DNA of 7,224 bases from Rhodospirillales bacterium (GTDB taxonomy: Bacteria > Pseudomonadota > Alphaproteobacteria > Acetobacterales > Acetobacteraceae). The notes beneath the pieces were generated by a model, which saw only the letters and a list, made by a program, of their open reading frames with translations, was not told where the DNA came from and searched no databases. Below are positions 1-6,714 of this stretch, one piece after another. A program made the translations under genes and the position numbers. How positions within the stretch are numbered: the stretch's first letter is position 1; the number at the start of each line of letters is the position of its first letter. The stretch covers positions 1 to 7,224 of the forward strand of contig CAHJXG010000246.1 of assembly GCA_903644035.1 (NCBI GenBank), read 5' to 3'.

Positions 1-951
1 AAGCGCCAGGAACGGCAGGGCCGGCAGCCCCGGCATCAGCGCCAGCACCATCGCCGCGCCGCCCGCCAGCGCCAACGGCTTCGGGCTGCCGCCCAGCTGC
101 CGCATCAGCGCCGCATCGGCCGGACCCTCGACGCCGCCCTTGGTCACCACGATGCCGGCGGCGGTCGAGACCAGCAGCGCCGGGATCTGCGACACCAGCC
201 CGTCGCCGACGGTCAGCGTCGTGAACGTGGCGGCGGCCTCGCTGAACGGCATGCCGTGGCGCAGCAGGCCGATGGTCAGCCCGCCGAAGATGTTGATCAC
301 GGTGATCAGCAGCCCGGCGATCGCGTCCCCGCGCACGAACTTGGCCGCGCCATCCATAGCGCCGTAGAAGCCGCTCTCCTCCTCAAGCTCGCGCCGGCGG
401 ACGCGGGCCTTGGCCTCATCGATCAGGCCGGAGGACAGGTCGGAGTCGATGGCCATCTGCTTGCCCGGCATGGCGTCCAGGCTGAACCGCGCCGCGACCT
501 CGGCGATGCGACCCGACCCCTTGGTGATCACCATGAAGTTCACGACCAAGAGGATCGCGAACAGGATCACGCCGATCACCACGTCGCCGCCCATCAGGAA
601 GCCGCCGAACGCCTGCACCACGTGCCCGGCCGCGGCCGGGCCTTCGTTGCCGTGCGACAGGATCAGCCGGGTGGTTGCGACGTTCAGCGACAGCCGCAGC
701 AGCGTCGTGAGCAGCAGCAGCGTCGGGAAGCTCGTGAAGTCGAGCGGGCGCGCCAGGAACATCGCCACCATGAGCACCAGCACGGACCCGGTGACCGAAA
801 GCGCCAGGCCCACGTCCAGCAGCACCGTCGGCAGCGGCACCACCAGCACGGCCAGCAGCGCCAGCATCCCGAGCGCCAAGCCCACATCGCTGCCGGGCGC
901 ATAGGCGCGCAGGCTCTGGCCGAAGCCGCCCAGGGTCAGCGGGACCGCCAT
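1..951 (-). CDS. flhA: FlhA, flagellar type III export gate protein (N-terminal 317 residues, C-terminus outside window)
   Basis: FlhA is the large membrane protein of the flagellar export gate; its nonameric cytoplasmic ring receives substrates and chaperones, and its membrane part uses the proton motive force. The reading frame is open from the ATG at 951 to the window edge. Residues 23-66 hold two closely spaced hydrophobic segments, and further ones lie near 78-92, 116-138, 205-227, 240-270 and 290-315. The FHIPEP family signature is clear at residues 148-171, with the core [16 protein letters not shown], followed by a charged loop containing [10 protein letters not shown]. Only the transmembrane half is visible; the cytoplasmic domain (usually about 350 more residues) is off the left edge. 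The start lies 4 bases after the regulator stop codon and has no good Shine-Dalgarno sequence, so translation is probably coupled to the upstream gene. No frameshift or stop is seen in the visible part. Confidence 0.97.
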   Translation of the reverse strand, partial: MAVPLTLGGFGQSLRAYAPGSDVGLALGMLALLAVLVVPLPTVLLDVGLALSVTGSVLVLMVAMFLARPLDFTSFPTLLLLTTLLRLSLNVATTRLILSHGNEGPAAAGHVVQAFGGFLMGGDVVIGVILFAILLVVNFMVITKGSGRIAEVAARFSLDAMPGKQMAIDSDLSSGLIDEAKARVRRRELEEESGFYGAMDGAAKFVRGDAIAGLLITVINIFGGLTIGLLRHGMPFSEAAATFTTLTVGDGLVSQIPALLVSTAAGIVVTKGGVEGPADAALMRQLGGSPKPLALAGGAAMVLALMPGLPALPFLAL

Positions 952-955
952 CCCG

Positions 956-2305
956 TCAGGCCGCGTCGGAATGCATGCCGAACGGCGTCACCGCGGCACC
1001 CGACTGCGCGTAGTCCCGCAGCTTGTTGCGAAGCGCCCGGATGGAGATGCCGAGGATCGTCGCGGCGTGGGTGCGGTTGCCCAGCGTGTGGCTGAGGGTT
1101 TCCAGGATCAGGTCGCGCTCGACCGCATCCATCGTCCGGCCGACCAGGCCCGACACGCCGCCCGAAGCGCCAGGGACGGGGGAGGGCACCTGGGCCGGGG
1201 CGCCCGGACCCGGCGCCAGTTCGATGGCCTCCGCGCCGATCTCATCCCCCTGGGCCAGCAGCACGGCGCGATGCACCGTGTTCTCCAACTCCCGGACGTT
1301 GCCGCGCCAGCCATGCGCCGCGAGCAGCGCGTGCGCGGCGCGGGACAGCGGGCGGACCGGCACGCCGTTCACGTCGGCGTAGCGGCGGGCGTAGTGATCG
1401 GCGAGTGCGGCGATGTCGCCGGGCCGCTCGCGGAGCGACGGCAGGCGCAGGCTCACGACGTTCAGCCGAAAATACAGGTCGTCCCGGAACCGTCCAGCGG
1501 CGATCTCGGCGGTCAGGTCGCGGTTGCTGGTGGCGAGGATGCGCACGTTCACCCGCACCGGCGCCGTGCCGCCCAGGCGGTCGATCTCGCGTTCCTGGAT
1601 CACGCGCAGCAGCTTCGCCTGCAGGCGCACGTCCATCTCGCTGATCTCGTCGAGCAACAGCGTGCCTCCTTCGGCCGCCTCGAACTTGCCGGTGCGGCGG
1701 GCGATGGCGCCGCTGAACGCGCCGCGCTCATGGCCGAACATCTCGCTTTCCAGCAGGTTCTCCGGAATCGCGGCGCAGTTCAGCGCCACGAACGGCCCGG
1801 CGGCCCGGCGGGACCGGCGGTGGATGTGCCGGGCCAGCACCTCCTTGCCGGTGCCGGACTCGCCGGTGATCAGGATCGACGCCTCCGACCCCGCCACCTG
1901 CTCGGCCCGGCGCATCGCGGCCAGCATGGCGGGGTCGCGGGCGACCAAGGCGTGGGTCTCGCCCGACGCCGCCTCCAGGATGGCGGCGATCAGGTCGGGA
2001 TCGGGCGGCAAGGGCAGGAACTCGCGCGCGCCCTCCCGGATCGCCCGCACGGCCATGGGCGCGTCGGCGTCCATCCCGCAGGCGACGACGGGCACCACGA
2101 TGCGCTCGGCGGCGAGCGACTGCACCAGCGTCCCGATGTCATGCGGCAGCTCGACCAGCAGCAGGTCCACCTTCGCGTCGGCGCGGAGCTGCGCCAGGGC
2201 GCTCCGGTCATCGTCTGCCTGGTGCAGCTTGGCGCCGCGTGCGGCGGCGATGCGGGCTGCCTGGCCCAGCTCACCGCCGAGGGAGCCGATGATCAGGACG
2301 TGCAT
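956..2305 (-). CDS. flbD: FlbD-like sigma-54-dependent flagellar transcriptional regulator
   Basis: This 449-residue protein is a bacterial enhancer-binding activator that would remodel sigma-54 RNA polymerase at flagellar promoters. Residues 1-112 form a receiver-like domain, but the usual acidic pair is Gly7-Ser8, the phospho-acceptor position is Glu52, and the conserved Lys is Leu99, so normal phosphorylation is unlikely. The AAA+ domain spans about 120-350: Walker A GESGTGKE at 148-155, the sigma-54 contact loop as GAFSGA at 195-200, Walker B LLLDE at 216-220, arginine-finger motif FRDDLYFRL at 273-281, and sensor [10 protein letters not shown] at 333-340. A Pro/Gly/Ala-rich linker (about 363-388) leads to a Fis-type helix-turn-helix at about 393-432. 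The position between fliN and flhA and the receiver character match Caulobacter FlbD, which is controlled by FliX there; FliX is not in this window. The start lies 5 bases after the fliN stop, without a clear Shine-Dalgarno. FleQ/FlrC-type naming is the alternative. Confidence 0.93.
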   Translation of the reverse strand: MHVLIIGSLGGELGQAARIAAARGAKLHQADDDRSALAQLRADAKVDLLLVELPHDIGTLVQSLAAERIVVPVVACGMDADAPMAVRAIREGAREFLPLPPDPDLIAAILEAASGETHALVARDPAMLAAMRRAEQVAGSEASILITGESGTGKEVLARHIHRRSRRAAGPFVALNCAAIPENLLESEMFGHERGAFSGAIARRTGKFEAAEGGTLLLDEISEMDVRLQAKLLRVIQEREIDRLGGTAPVRVNVRILATSNRDLTAEIAAGRFRDDLYFRLNVVSLRLPSLRERPGDIAALADHYARRYADVNGVPVRPLSRAAHALLAAHGWRGNVRELENTVHRAVLLAQGDEIGAEAIELAPGPGAPAQVPSPVPGASGGVSGLVGRTMDAVERDLILETLSHTLGNRTHAATILGISIRALRNKLRDYAQSGAAVTPFGMHSDAA

Positions 2306-2310
2306 CGCCG

Positions 2311-2628
2311 TCAGGCCCGGTCGGCTTTGACGATTTCGGTCATGGTGACGCCCAGCCGGGTCTCATCGACCATCACCACCTCGCCGCGGGCGACCAGCCG
2401 GTTGTTGACGTAGATGTCGATGGCCTCGCCCAGCTTGCGGTCCAGCTCGACGACGGCGCCGCGGCCGAGCTTCAGCAGCTGGCTCACCTGCATCGTCGCC
2501 TTGCCGAGCACGGCGCTGACCGTGACCGGGATGTCGTACACCGCCTCCATGTCACGCGGCGCGCGGGACGGCGCCGGGTCGGCCAGGCCGTGCTCGGCCA
2601 AATCCGACAACTCCAGCTTATTCGGCAT
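2311..2628 (-). CDS. fliN: FliN, flagellar motor switch C-ring protein
   Basis: FliN forms the lower part of the cytoplasmic C-ring, in many copies per motor, and helps set rotation direction and dock the FliH-FliI export ATPase. The product is 105 residues, a normal length for a short alphaproteobacterial FliN. After a variable N-terminus of about 28 residues, the SpoA (surface presentation of antigens) domain covers roughly 29-102, with [11 protein letters not shown], the [13 protein letters not shown] segment and the ending [10 protein letters not shown]. The frame is open further upstream to 2661, but I chose the ATG at 2628 because a strong AAAGGAG lies 8 bases before it; starting earlier would add 11 residues read through the fliH end. 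The gene overlaps the last 11 bases of fliH and ends 5 bases before the regulator. Confidence 0.95.
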   Translation of the reverse strand: MPNKLELSDLAEHGLADPAPSRAPRDMEAVYDIPVTVSAVLGKATMQVSQLLKLGRGAVVELDRKLGEAIDIYVNNRLVARGEVVMVDETRLGVTMTEIVKADRA

Positions 2629-3307
2629 GGGCCATGCTCCTTTGGTGGGTGCGGGCGGCAACGGGTTCCAGCAGGCCCAGCTCGGTGAGGGCGGCCGTGA
2701 TGGCGAGGCGGATCGCGGCCTCGTCGCGGACCAGCGAGCCGTCGGTCCAGGTGACGCGGGTGTCGCCGGGCGCGAGCGGGGCGGCGGTCAACTCGATGGC
2801 GGCCACCAGCTCCTCGTCCAGCAATGCGAGATCCTCGCGCACCCCGTCCAGCACGGCCGGCGCGATGCGCACGACGATGCGCGGCTGCTGCGTGAGCGTC
2901 GGCAGCAGATGCCGCAGCAGCGCCCGCACCTCGGCGCCACCATGCTGCGCGCAGAGGTCCGGCAGCAGCCCGGCCAGCATAGACAGCATCGTGCGGGCCG
3001 TGCCATCCGCCACCGCGTCGGCCAGGGCACGCGCCTCCTGCTGTGTCCCGGTCACGGCGGACGCAATCGCCGCGAGCGACTGGGTGCGGTCATGCAGCGC
3101 GGACCGCTCCCACTCCGCGCGCGCCGCCTGCACCGCCTCGGTGCGCGCGATCCGCTGGGCGGCCTCAAGGTCCGCCAGGGTGAAGCTGGGCGGGGCCGGC
3201 TCCGGCTCCGGCGCGGGCGGTAGCTCGCCGGCCGGGGGCAGCTCCGGGTCGTCGAAATCCTCGGCATACAGGATGCCGACGAAGCGGGACGCCATGCCGT
3301 CCACCAT
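2618..3307 (-). CDS. fliH: FliH-family flagellar export ATPase stator/regulator (FlbE-like)
   Basis: FliH binds and restrains the export ATPase FliI and links it to the C-ring through FliN. The 229-residue protein starts with a short conserved-looking segment (SRFVGILYAEDF, residues 7-18) followed by a Pro/Glu-rich linker (about 20-40), then a mostly helical Ala-rich stretch (about 43-140) compatible with a coiled-coil stalk. A C-terminal alpha/beta part follows (about 142-213), including PRIVVRIAP and the DTRVTWTDGSLVRDEAAI segment that resembles the FliI-binding end of FliH. Sequence conservation in this family is low, so the call rests on position between fliG and fliN plus this architecture; Caulobacter calls the gene at this place flbE. 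The ATG shares one base with the fliG stop (TGATG). A second Met at residue 5 is a possible start. Its partner fliI is not in the window. Confidence 0.86.
   Translation of the reverse strand: MVDGMASRFVGILYAEDFDDPELPPAGELPPAPEPEPAPPSFTLADLEAAQRIARTEAVQAARAEWERSALHDRTQSLAAIASAVTGTQQEARALADAVADGTARTMLSMLAGLLPDLCAQHGGAEVRALLRHLLPTLTQQPRIVVRIAPAVLDGVREDLALLDEELVAAIELTAAPLAPGDTRVTWTDGSLVRDEAAIRLAITAALTELGLLEPVAARTHQRSMAHAE
2637..2643 (-). promoter_or_regulatory. Strong ribosome binding site for fliN, inside the end of fliH
   Basis: AAAGGAG lies 8 bases before the ATG at 2628 and within the last codons of fliH. It decides the fliN start against the longer frame that begins at 2661. Confidence 0.8.
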
Positions 3308-4320
3308 CAGGTCACCATCTCGTCGTTCTTGCCTTCGCTGATTTCGATCGCGCCTTGAGCCGCCAGGTCCTTCGCGAGCACGACGATGGCGGCCTGCGCG
3401 TCATCGACGTCGCGCAGCTTCACCGGCCCCAGCGCCTCCATGTCCTCGCGCAGCATCTTGCTGGCGCGCTCGGACAGGTTGCTGAAGAACAGCTCGCGCA
3501 GCTTGTCGGACGCACCCTTCAACGCCAGCGGCAGCTTGTCCTTCTCGACCGAGCGCAGCAGGATCTGCACGTTGGCCGAGGTCAGGCGCTGCAGGTCGTC
3601 AAAGGTGAACATCAGCGCCTTGATCCGCTCCGCTGCCTCCCGGTTGCGCTCCTCAAGCGCGGCCACGAAGCGGGTCTCGCTCTGGCGGTCCAGGCTGTTG
3701 AAGATGTCCGCCATCATCTCGTGGCTGTCGCGCTGGCTGGAGCTGGCCAGGTTCGACATGAACTCCAGCCGCAGCGTCTGCTCGACGCCGTCCAGCACGT
3801 CCCGCTGCACGCTCTCCATCCGGAGCATGCGCATGATGACCTCGATGGCGAAGCTGTCCGGCAGAAGGGTCAGCACGCGCCCGGCATGGTCGGGCTTCAC
3901 CTTTGACAGCACGACGGCGACGGTCTGCGGGTATTCGTTCTTCAGGTAGTTGGCGAGCACTTCCTCTTTGACGTTGCCCAGCTTGTCCCACATGGTCCGG
4001 CCGGCGGGTCCGCGGATCTCCTCCATGATCTGCGACGCGCGGTCCGGCGGCAGGGCGCGGTGCAGCAGGCGCTCCGTGCTCGCCATGCTGCCGATCAGGT
4101 CGCCTTGCTGGCCGATGGTCCTGGAGAACTCGATGCACAGCTCCTCGACCACGCTGGCATGAACGCTTCCCAGCTGCGCCATCGCGGTGGAGAGGTCCTT
4201 GATTTCGTCCGGGTGCATGGCGCTCAGCAGCTTGGTGCTCTGGTCCTCCCGCAGCGCAAGCATCAGGATCGCCGCCTTCTGCCGCCCGTTGATGCCCTGA
4301 AGTGCTGTGATCGCAGCCAT
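3307..4320 (-). CDS. fliG: FliG, flagellar motor switch/rotor protein
   Basis: FliG sits on the MS ring and carries the charged face that interacts with the MotA stator to make torque. The 337-residue length is normal. The N-terminal domain that binds FliF spans about 1-105, the middle domain about 106-190 with the EHPQ motif as EYPQ (129-132), and the C-terminal domain about 197-330. In that last domain the torque-helix residues are recognisable: Lys268 in LALKGA, Arg285 in SERASK, Glu292-Asp293 in LREDM and Lys301 in GPVKL, matching the charge pattern known from E. coli FliG. The usual MFVF segment reads MFTF (237-240). The usual double-glycine hinge between middle and C-terminal domains is not evident. 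The ATG directly abuts the fliF TAG, with a strong GGAGGA 7 bases upstream. Confidence 0.97.
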   Translation of the reverse strand: MAAITALQGINGRQKAAILMLALREDQSTKLLSAMHPDEIKDLSTAMAQLGSVHASVVEELCIEFSRTIGQQGDLIGSMASTERLLHRALPPDRASQIMEEIRGPAGRTMWDKLGNVKEEVLANYLKNEYPQTVAVVLSKVKPDHAGRVLTLLPDSFAIEVIMRMLRMESVQRDVLDGVEQTLRLEFMSNLASSSQRDSHEMMADIFNSLDRQSETRFVAALEERNREAAERIKALMFTFDDLQRLTSANVQILLRSVEKDKLPLALKGASDKLRELFFSNLSERASKMLREDMEALGPVKLRDVDDAQAAIVVLAKDLAAQGAIEISEGKNDEMVT

Positions 4321-5913
4321 CTAGCTGTCCTCCGGGGTGATCCAGTTGCGCAGCATCGCCAGGCTCTCCTCGGGATGGCTGTCCACCAGCTCAGACACCC
4401 GGCGGATCGAGGCGACGCGCATCGTGCCCTCGACGTTGGCGATCTGCATCATCTCGTCCGGCATCGGCGCGTCGAGCGCGGCGGGGTCCGAGCCACCCGA
4501 GCCGGCCAGCGCCGCGGCCAGGGCAGGCTGCGGCGCCATGGTCAGCCGCAGGACCATCGGCCGCAGCACGAACAGCAGGATCAGCAGCGCGGCGATGGCC
4601 AGGACCCCGGTCTCCGCCAGCCGCAGGATCTCGGACCGCTCCAGGCGCAGCCACCCGCCCGGCACGGCGGCCTCCGGCGCGTCGGCCTCGGCGACGAAGC
4701 GCATGTTCACGACGTCGACGCGGTCGCCGCGCTGCTCGTTGAAGCCGATGGCGCCGCGCACCAGGGTGGCGATCCGCGCCAGCTCGTCGGGCGTGCGCTC
4801 GGCATAGGCGAGCGTGCCGTCGGGGCCGCGCACGGCCGCGCCGTCCACCATCACCGCCAGGCTGATCCGCCGCAGCTGCGGCTGCTCGTGCACCAGGGTG
4901 CGGACGGTCTTGCTGATCTCGTAGTTGGTCGTCTCCTCCTGCTTCTGCTCCTGCGATCCCGCCGGGTTGGCGCCGGCGTCGGCGTTCGGCAGGTTGTTCT
5001 GCACCGAGACGCTGGCCGCGGCCTCGGTCGTGCGGGTGTTGCCGTTCGTGCTCTGCTGGCTTCGCACCACCTGGCCGTCGGGATCGTAGCGCTCCTGGGT
5101 CTCCCGAACCTGGTCGAAATCCAGGTCGATCGCCGCCTCCGCCCGGACACGGCCGGAACCCAGCGTGCGCTCCAGCATCTCCTCGACGGCGTGGGACAGG
5201 CGTTGCTCGGTCGCGCGCTTCACCTCCTCGGAGGACTGGGCGGCGGCAGCCGGGCCGGTCGGCTGCCCGGCGCGGGCCAGCAGGTTGCCGCGGCTGTCCA
5301 CGATGGCGATGTTCTGCGGACGCAGGCCCGGCACGGCGGCGGCCACCACGTTCAGCACGGCCTGCGTGCCCTCCCGGTCCAGACGCGCGGCGCCCGTCAT
5401 GGTCAGCACCACGCTCGCCTGCGCATCCTGGCGGTCCCGCGCGAACGGCTCGCGCCTCGGCAGCACGAGGTGCACCCGGGCCGTCTTGATGCCCTGCAGC
5501 ATGCGGATGGTGCGGGACAGCTCCCCTTCCAGCGCGCGGGTCTGGTTGATGCCCTGCTGGAAGCCGCTCGCCGTCAGGTTGTCGCTGCGGTCGAAGATCT
5601 CGTAGCCGATGGAGCCGCCGGACGGCAGGCCCTCCTTGGCCAGCAGCATCCGGGCGCGGGCCACCTGGTCCGGCGGCACGAGGATGCGGGTGCCGCCGGC
5701 CTCGACCTGGCGCGGGATGCGAGCGCGGTCCAGCTGGTCCACGACCTGCCCGGCCTCCCGCAGGTCGAGGTCCGCATACAGCAGCGCCATCGGGCCTTCG
5801 CCGCCGCGGAACATCAGGAATCCCAGTAGGCCCAGCGAGAGCAGCGCCACCGCCGCCATCGCCCCCAGCTTTTTCGCGCCGAGCGAGCGGAAGCTTTGCA
5901 GCAGCGCCGTCAT
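4321..5913 (-). CDS. fliF: FliF, flagellar MS-ring protein
   Basis: FliF assembles the membrane/supramembrane ring on which the export apparatus and rotor are built. The 530-residue length fits the family. A first transmembrane helix lies at about 16-36 and a second at about 434-456, leaving a large periplasmic part between. The N-terminal ring-building motifs are clear: MALLYADLDLREAGQVV (42-58), SIGYEIFD (101-108), and RALEGELSRTIRMLQGIKTA RVHLVLPRREPF around 126-157. A low-complexity, Gln/Asn/Thr-rich loop (about 286-330) matches the poorly conserved beta-collar region. The C-terminus (about 497-530) ending in EESLAMLRNWITPEDS is the helix that binds the FliG N-terminal domain. It is the first gene after the intergenic region and probably heads the operon. 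AAGGCGG 6 bases before the ATG is a fair ribosome binding site. Confidence 0.97.
   Translation of the reverse strand: MTALLQSFRSLGAKKLGAMAAVALLSLGLLGFLMFRGGEGPMALLYADLDLREAGQVVDQLDRARIPRQVEAGGTRILVPPDQVARARMLLAKEGLPSGGSIGYEIFDRSDNLTASGFQQGINQTRALEGELSRTIRMLQGIKTARVHLVLPRREPFARDRQDAQASVVLTMTGAARLDREGTQAVLNVVAAAVPGLRPQNIAIVDSRGNLLARAGQPTGPAAAAQSSEEVKRATEQRLSHAVEEMLERTLGSGRVRAEAAIDLDFDQVRETQERYDPDGQVVRSQQSTNGNTRTTEAAASVSVQNNLPNADAGANPAGSQEQKQEETTNYEISKTVRTLVHEQPQLRRISLAVMVDGAAVRGPDGTLAYAERTPDELARIATLVRGAIGFNEQRGDRVDVVNMRFVAEADAPEAAVPGGWLRLERSEILRLAETGVLAIAALLILLFVLRPMVLRLTMAPQPALAAALAGSGGSDPAALDAPMPDEMMQIANVEGTMRVASIRRVSELVDSHPEESLAMLRNWITPEDS
4328..4333 (-). promoter_or_regulatory. Strong ribosome binding site for fliG, inside the end of fliF
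   Basis: GGAGGA lies 7 bases before the fliG ATG at 4320 and within the last codons of fliF, which supports independent, efficient initiation on fliG although the two genes abut. Confidence 0.8.
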
Positions 5914-5984
5914 TGCCGTCCGCCTTGCCTTTGCCAGAGTGCCATGGGCGCAGGATGCGCTCGGACATCTTCCAAAAAGGTTAA
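5914..5984 (-). promoter_or_regulatory. fliF upstream region, probable operon promoter
   Basis: These 71 bases between the inverted repeat and fliF must hold the leader and probably the promoter of the fliF-flhA run, if the repeat terminates upstream transcription. The most AT-rich part, TATTAACC next to the repeat, contains TTAACC (5979-5984), which resembles half of a CtrA box (TTAA-N7-TTAAC), the class of site known to control fliF in Caulobacter; the second half is not present at the right distance. TATTAA could alternatively serve as a -10 element, but no convincing -35 is seen. I cannot place a transcription start. Confidence 0.35.
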
Positions 5985-6009
5985 TAGCCCGGCAGAAATT
6001 GCCGGGCTA
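5985..6009 (-). terminator. Perfect inverted repeat after flgD: probable terminator hairpin, possibly an operator
   Basis: A 10-base-pair perfect stem (TAGCCCGGCA / TGCCGGGCTA) encloses a 5-base loop. It begins 13 bases after the flgD stop codon and its centre is 84 bases upstream of the fliF ATG. Read in the direction of transcription, the stem is followed by ATTAACCTTTTTGG: a run of five T that begins six bases past the stem, so it is an imperfect intrinsic terminator. No T-run follows on the other strand. The position also suits a protein-binding palindrome in front of fliF; see the findings. Confidence 0.6.
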
Positions 6010-6022
6010 GGCGAAAGACAAT

Positions 6023-6700
6023 TTATGGCGCAAGCGACTGCACCGCCGACAGGTCCACCTTCAACGCGCCAAGCTCAACCTGCAGCGCGTTGCCGGACTT
6101 CTTCACCCCGGTCGCCGTGCCGCTGACGGTGAACGGCAGGGTCTGTGCCGTGTCGCCCGTCTGGCCGCTGACGATGGTGCGATACGCGCCGTCCGGCACG
6201 ACGTTGCCCTGGCTGTCGCGCCCGTCCCAGGACCAGGTGTTGTGGCCCGCCTGGCTGCTGACCACCGCGTCCCGCAGCTTCATGCCCGCGTCCGAATAGA
6301 CGCCGATGCTGACCGGCCCGGCGCCGGGCGTGTCGAACTGCACGGCGCCCTTGCCGCTCTGCAGGGCGATGCGGTCGGAGGCCACGGTCACGGGCTTGCC
6401 GACCAGGGACGAGGCTTGCAGCACCTCGCCGCCCTGGGTGAGCTGGATGAGCTGCGTCAGGCTCGTGTTGGTGGCGATCTGCTGCTCGACGCTGGAATAC
6501 TGGACCAGCTGGCTGGTGAACTGGTTGGTGTCCATCGGGCTGGTGGGGTCCTGGTTCTGCAGCTGCGTCATCAGCAGCTTCAGGAAGTCGTTGTAGTTGT
6601 GGGTGAGCGACGACTGGGCGCTGTCCTTGACAGAACTCGCCGACCCGGCCGCGGTGCTCGGCGCCATGATGCTGGCGGGCGTCGTGAGGAGGGAGGTCAT
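6023..6700 (-). CDS. flgD: FlgD, flagellar hook cap / hook assembly protein
   Basis: FlgD caps the growing hook and guides polymerisation of FlgE outside the cell; it is exported by the flagellar system and then discarded. The product is 225 residues. The N-terminal export and FlgD signature region is unmistakable (DFLKLLMTQLQNQDP at 38-52, then SPMDTNQFTSQLVQYSSVEQQ at 54-74). A Tudor/Ig-like hook-cap part follows, with LVGKPV (99-104) and the FlgD_ig motif WDGRDSQGNVVPDGAYR at 158-174. The frame is open far upstream into fliK, but the start was set at the ATG at 6700 because AAAGGA lies 8 bases before it and the signature region then sits near the N-terminus as usual. It begins 13 bases after the fliK stop, so the two are probably cotranscribed. 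A hairpin follows its stop. Confidence 0.96.
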   Translation of the reverse strand: MTSLLTTPASIMAPSTAAGSASSVKDSAQSSLTHNYNDFLKLLMTQLQNQDPTSPMDTNQFTSQLVQYSSVEQQIATNTSLTQLIQLTQGGEVLQASSLVGKPVTVASDRIALQSGKGAVQFDTPGAGPVSIGVYSDAGMKLRDAVVSSQAGHNTWSWDGRDSQGNVVPDGAYRTIVSGQTGDTAQTLPFTVSGTATGVKKSGNALQVELGALKVDLSAVQSLAP

Positions 6701-6708
6701 GGGCCGTG

Positions 6709-6714
6709 TCCTTT
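6709..6714 (-). promoter_or_regulatory. Ribosome binding site for flgD
   Basis: AAAGGA lies 8 bases before the ATG at 6700 and overlaps the fliK stop codon (TGAAAGGA). It fixes the flgD start, since the open frame itself extends far upstream through fliK. Confidence 0.78.

Noticed and set aside
624..641. Perfect 18-base palindrome GCCCGGCCGCGGCCGGGC inside flhA
   Set aside because: It encodes an ordinary Gly-Pro-Ala-Ala-Ala-Gly stretch within a conserved protein and consists only of G and C; such palindromes are expected by chance in DNA of this composition.
971..2413. Long plus-strand open frame of 480 codons opposite the regulator gene
   Set aside because: It lies antisense to a gene with complete family motifs, and its translation is rich in Arg, Gly, Ala, His and Gln with no domain pattern, as expected from a high-GC shadow frame.
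2629..2661. Longer fliN starting at 2661 (11 extra residues)
   Set aside because: The extra residues are read through the end of fliH, resemble no FliN N-terminus, and the strong ribosome binding site lies downstream of that start, at the right distance for 2628.
4060..5829. Plus-strand open frame of 589 codons opposite fliF and fliG
   Set aside because: Longest frame in the window, but it spans two clearly coding genes on the other strand and has shadow-like composition (His, Arg, Gly, Leu, Gln rich). No ribosome binding site or family motif was seen.
5920..5945. Possible sigma-54 promoter (TGGCAC on the minus strand) upstream of fliF
   Set aside because: No TTGC-like -12 element occurs at the required spacing, and the overlapping TGGCAA has only the GC of the -12 box and would sit on the start codon.
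4391..5968. Minus-strand open frame of 525 codons overlapping fliF in another frame
   Set aside because: The translation is almost only Gly, Arg, Ala, Pro and Asp, without hydrophobic periodicity. FliF in the neighbouring frame has all expected motifs and membrane helices.
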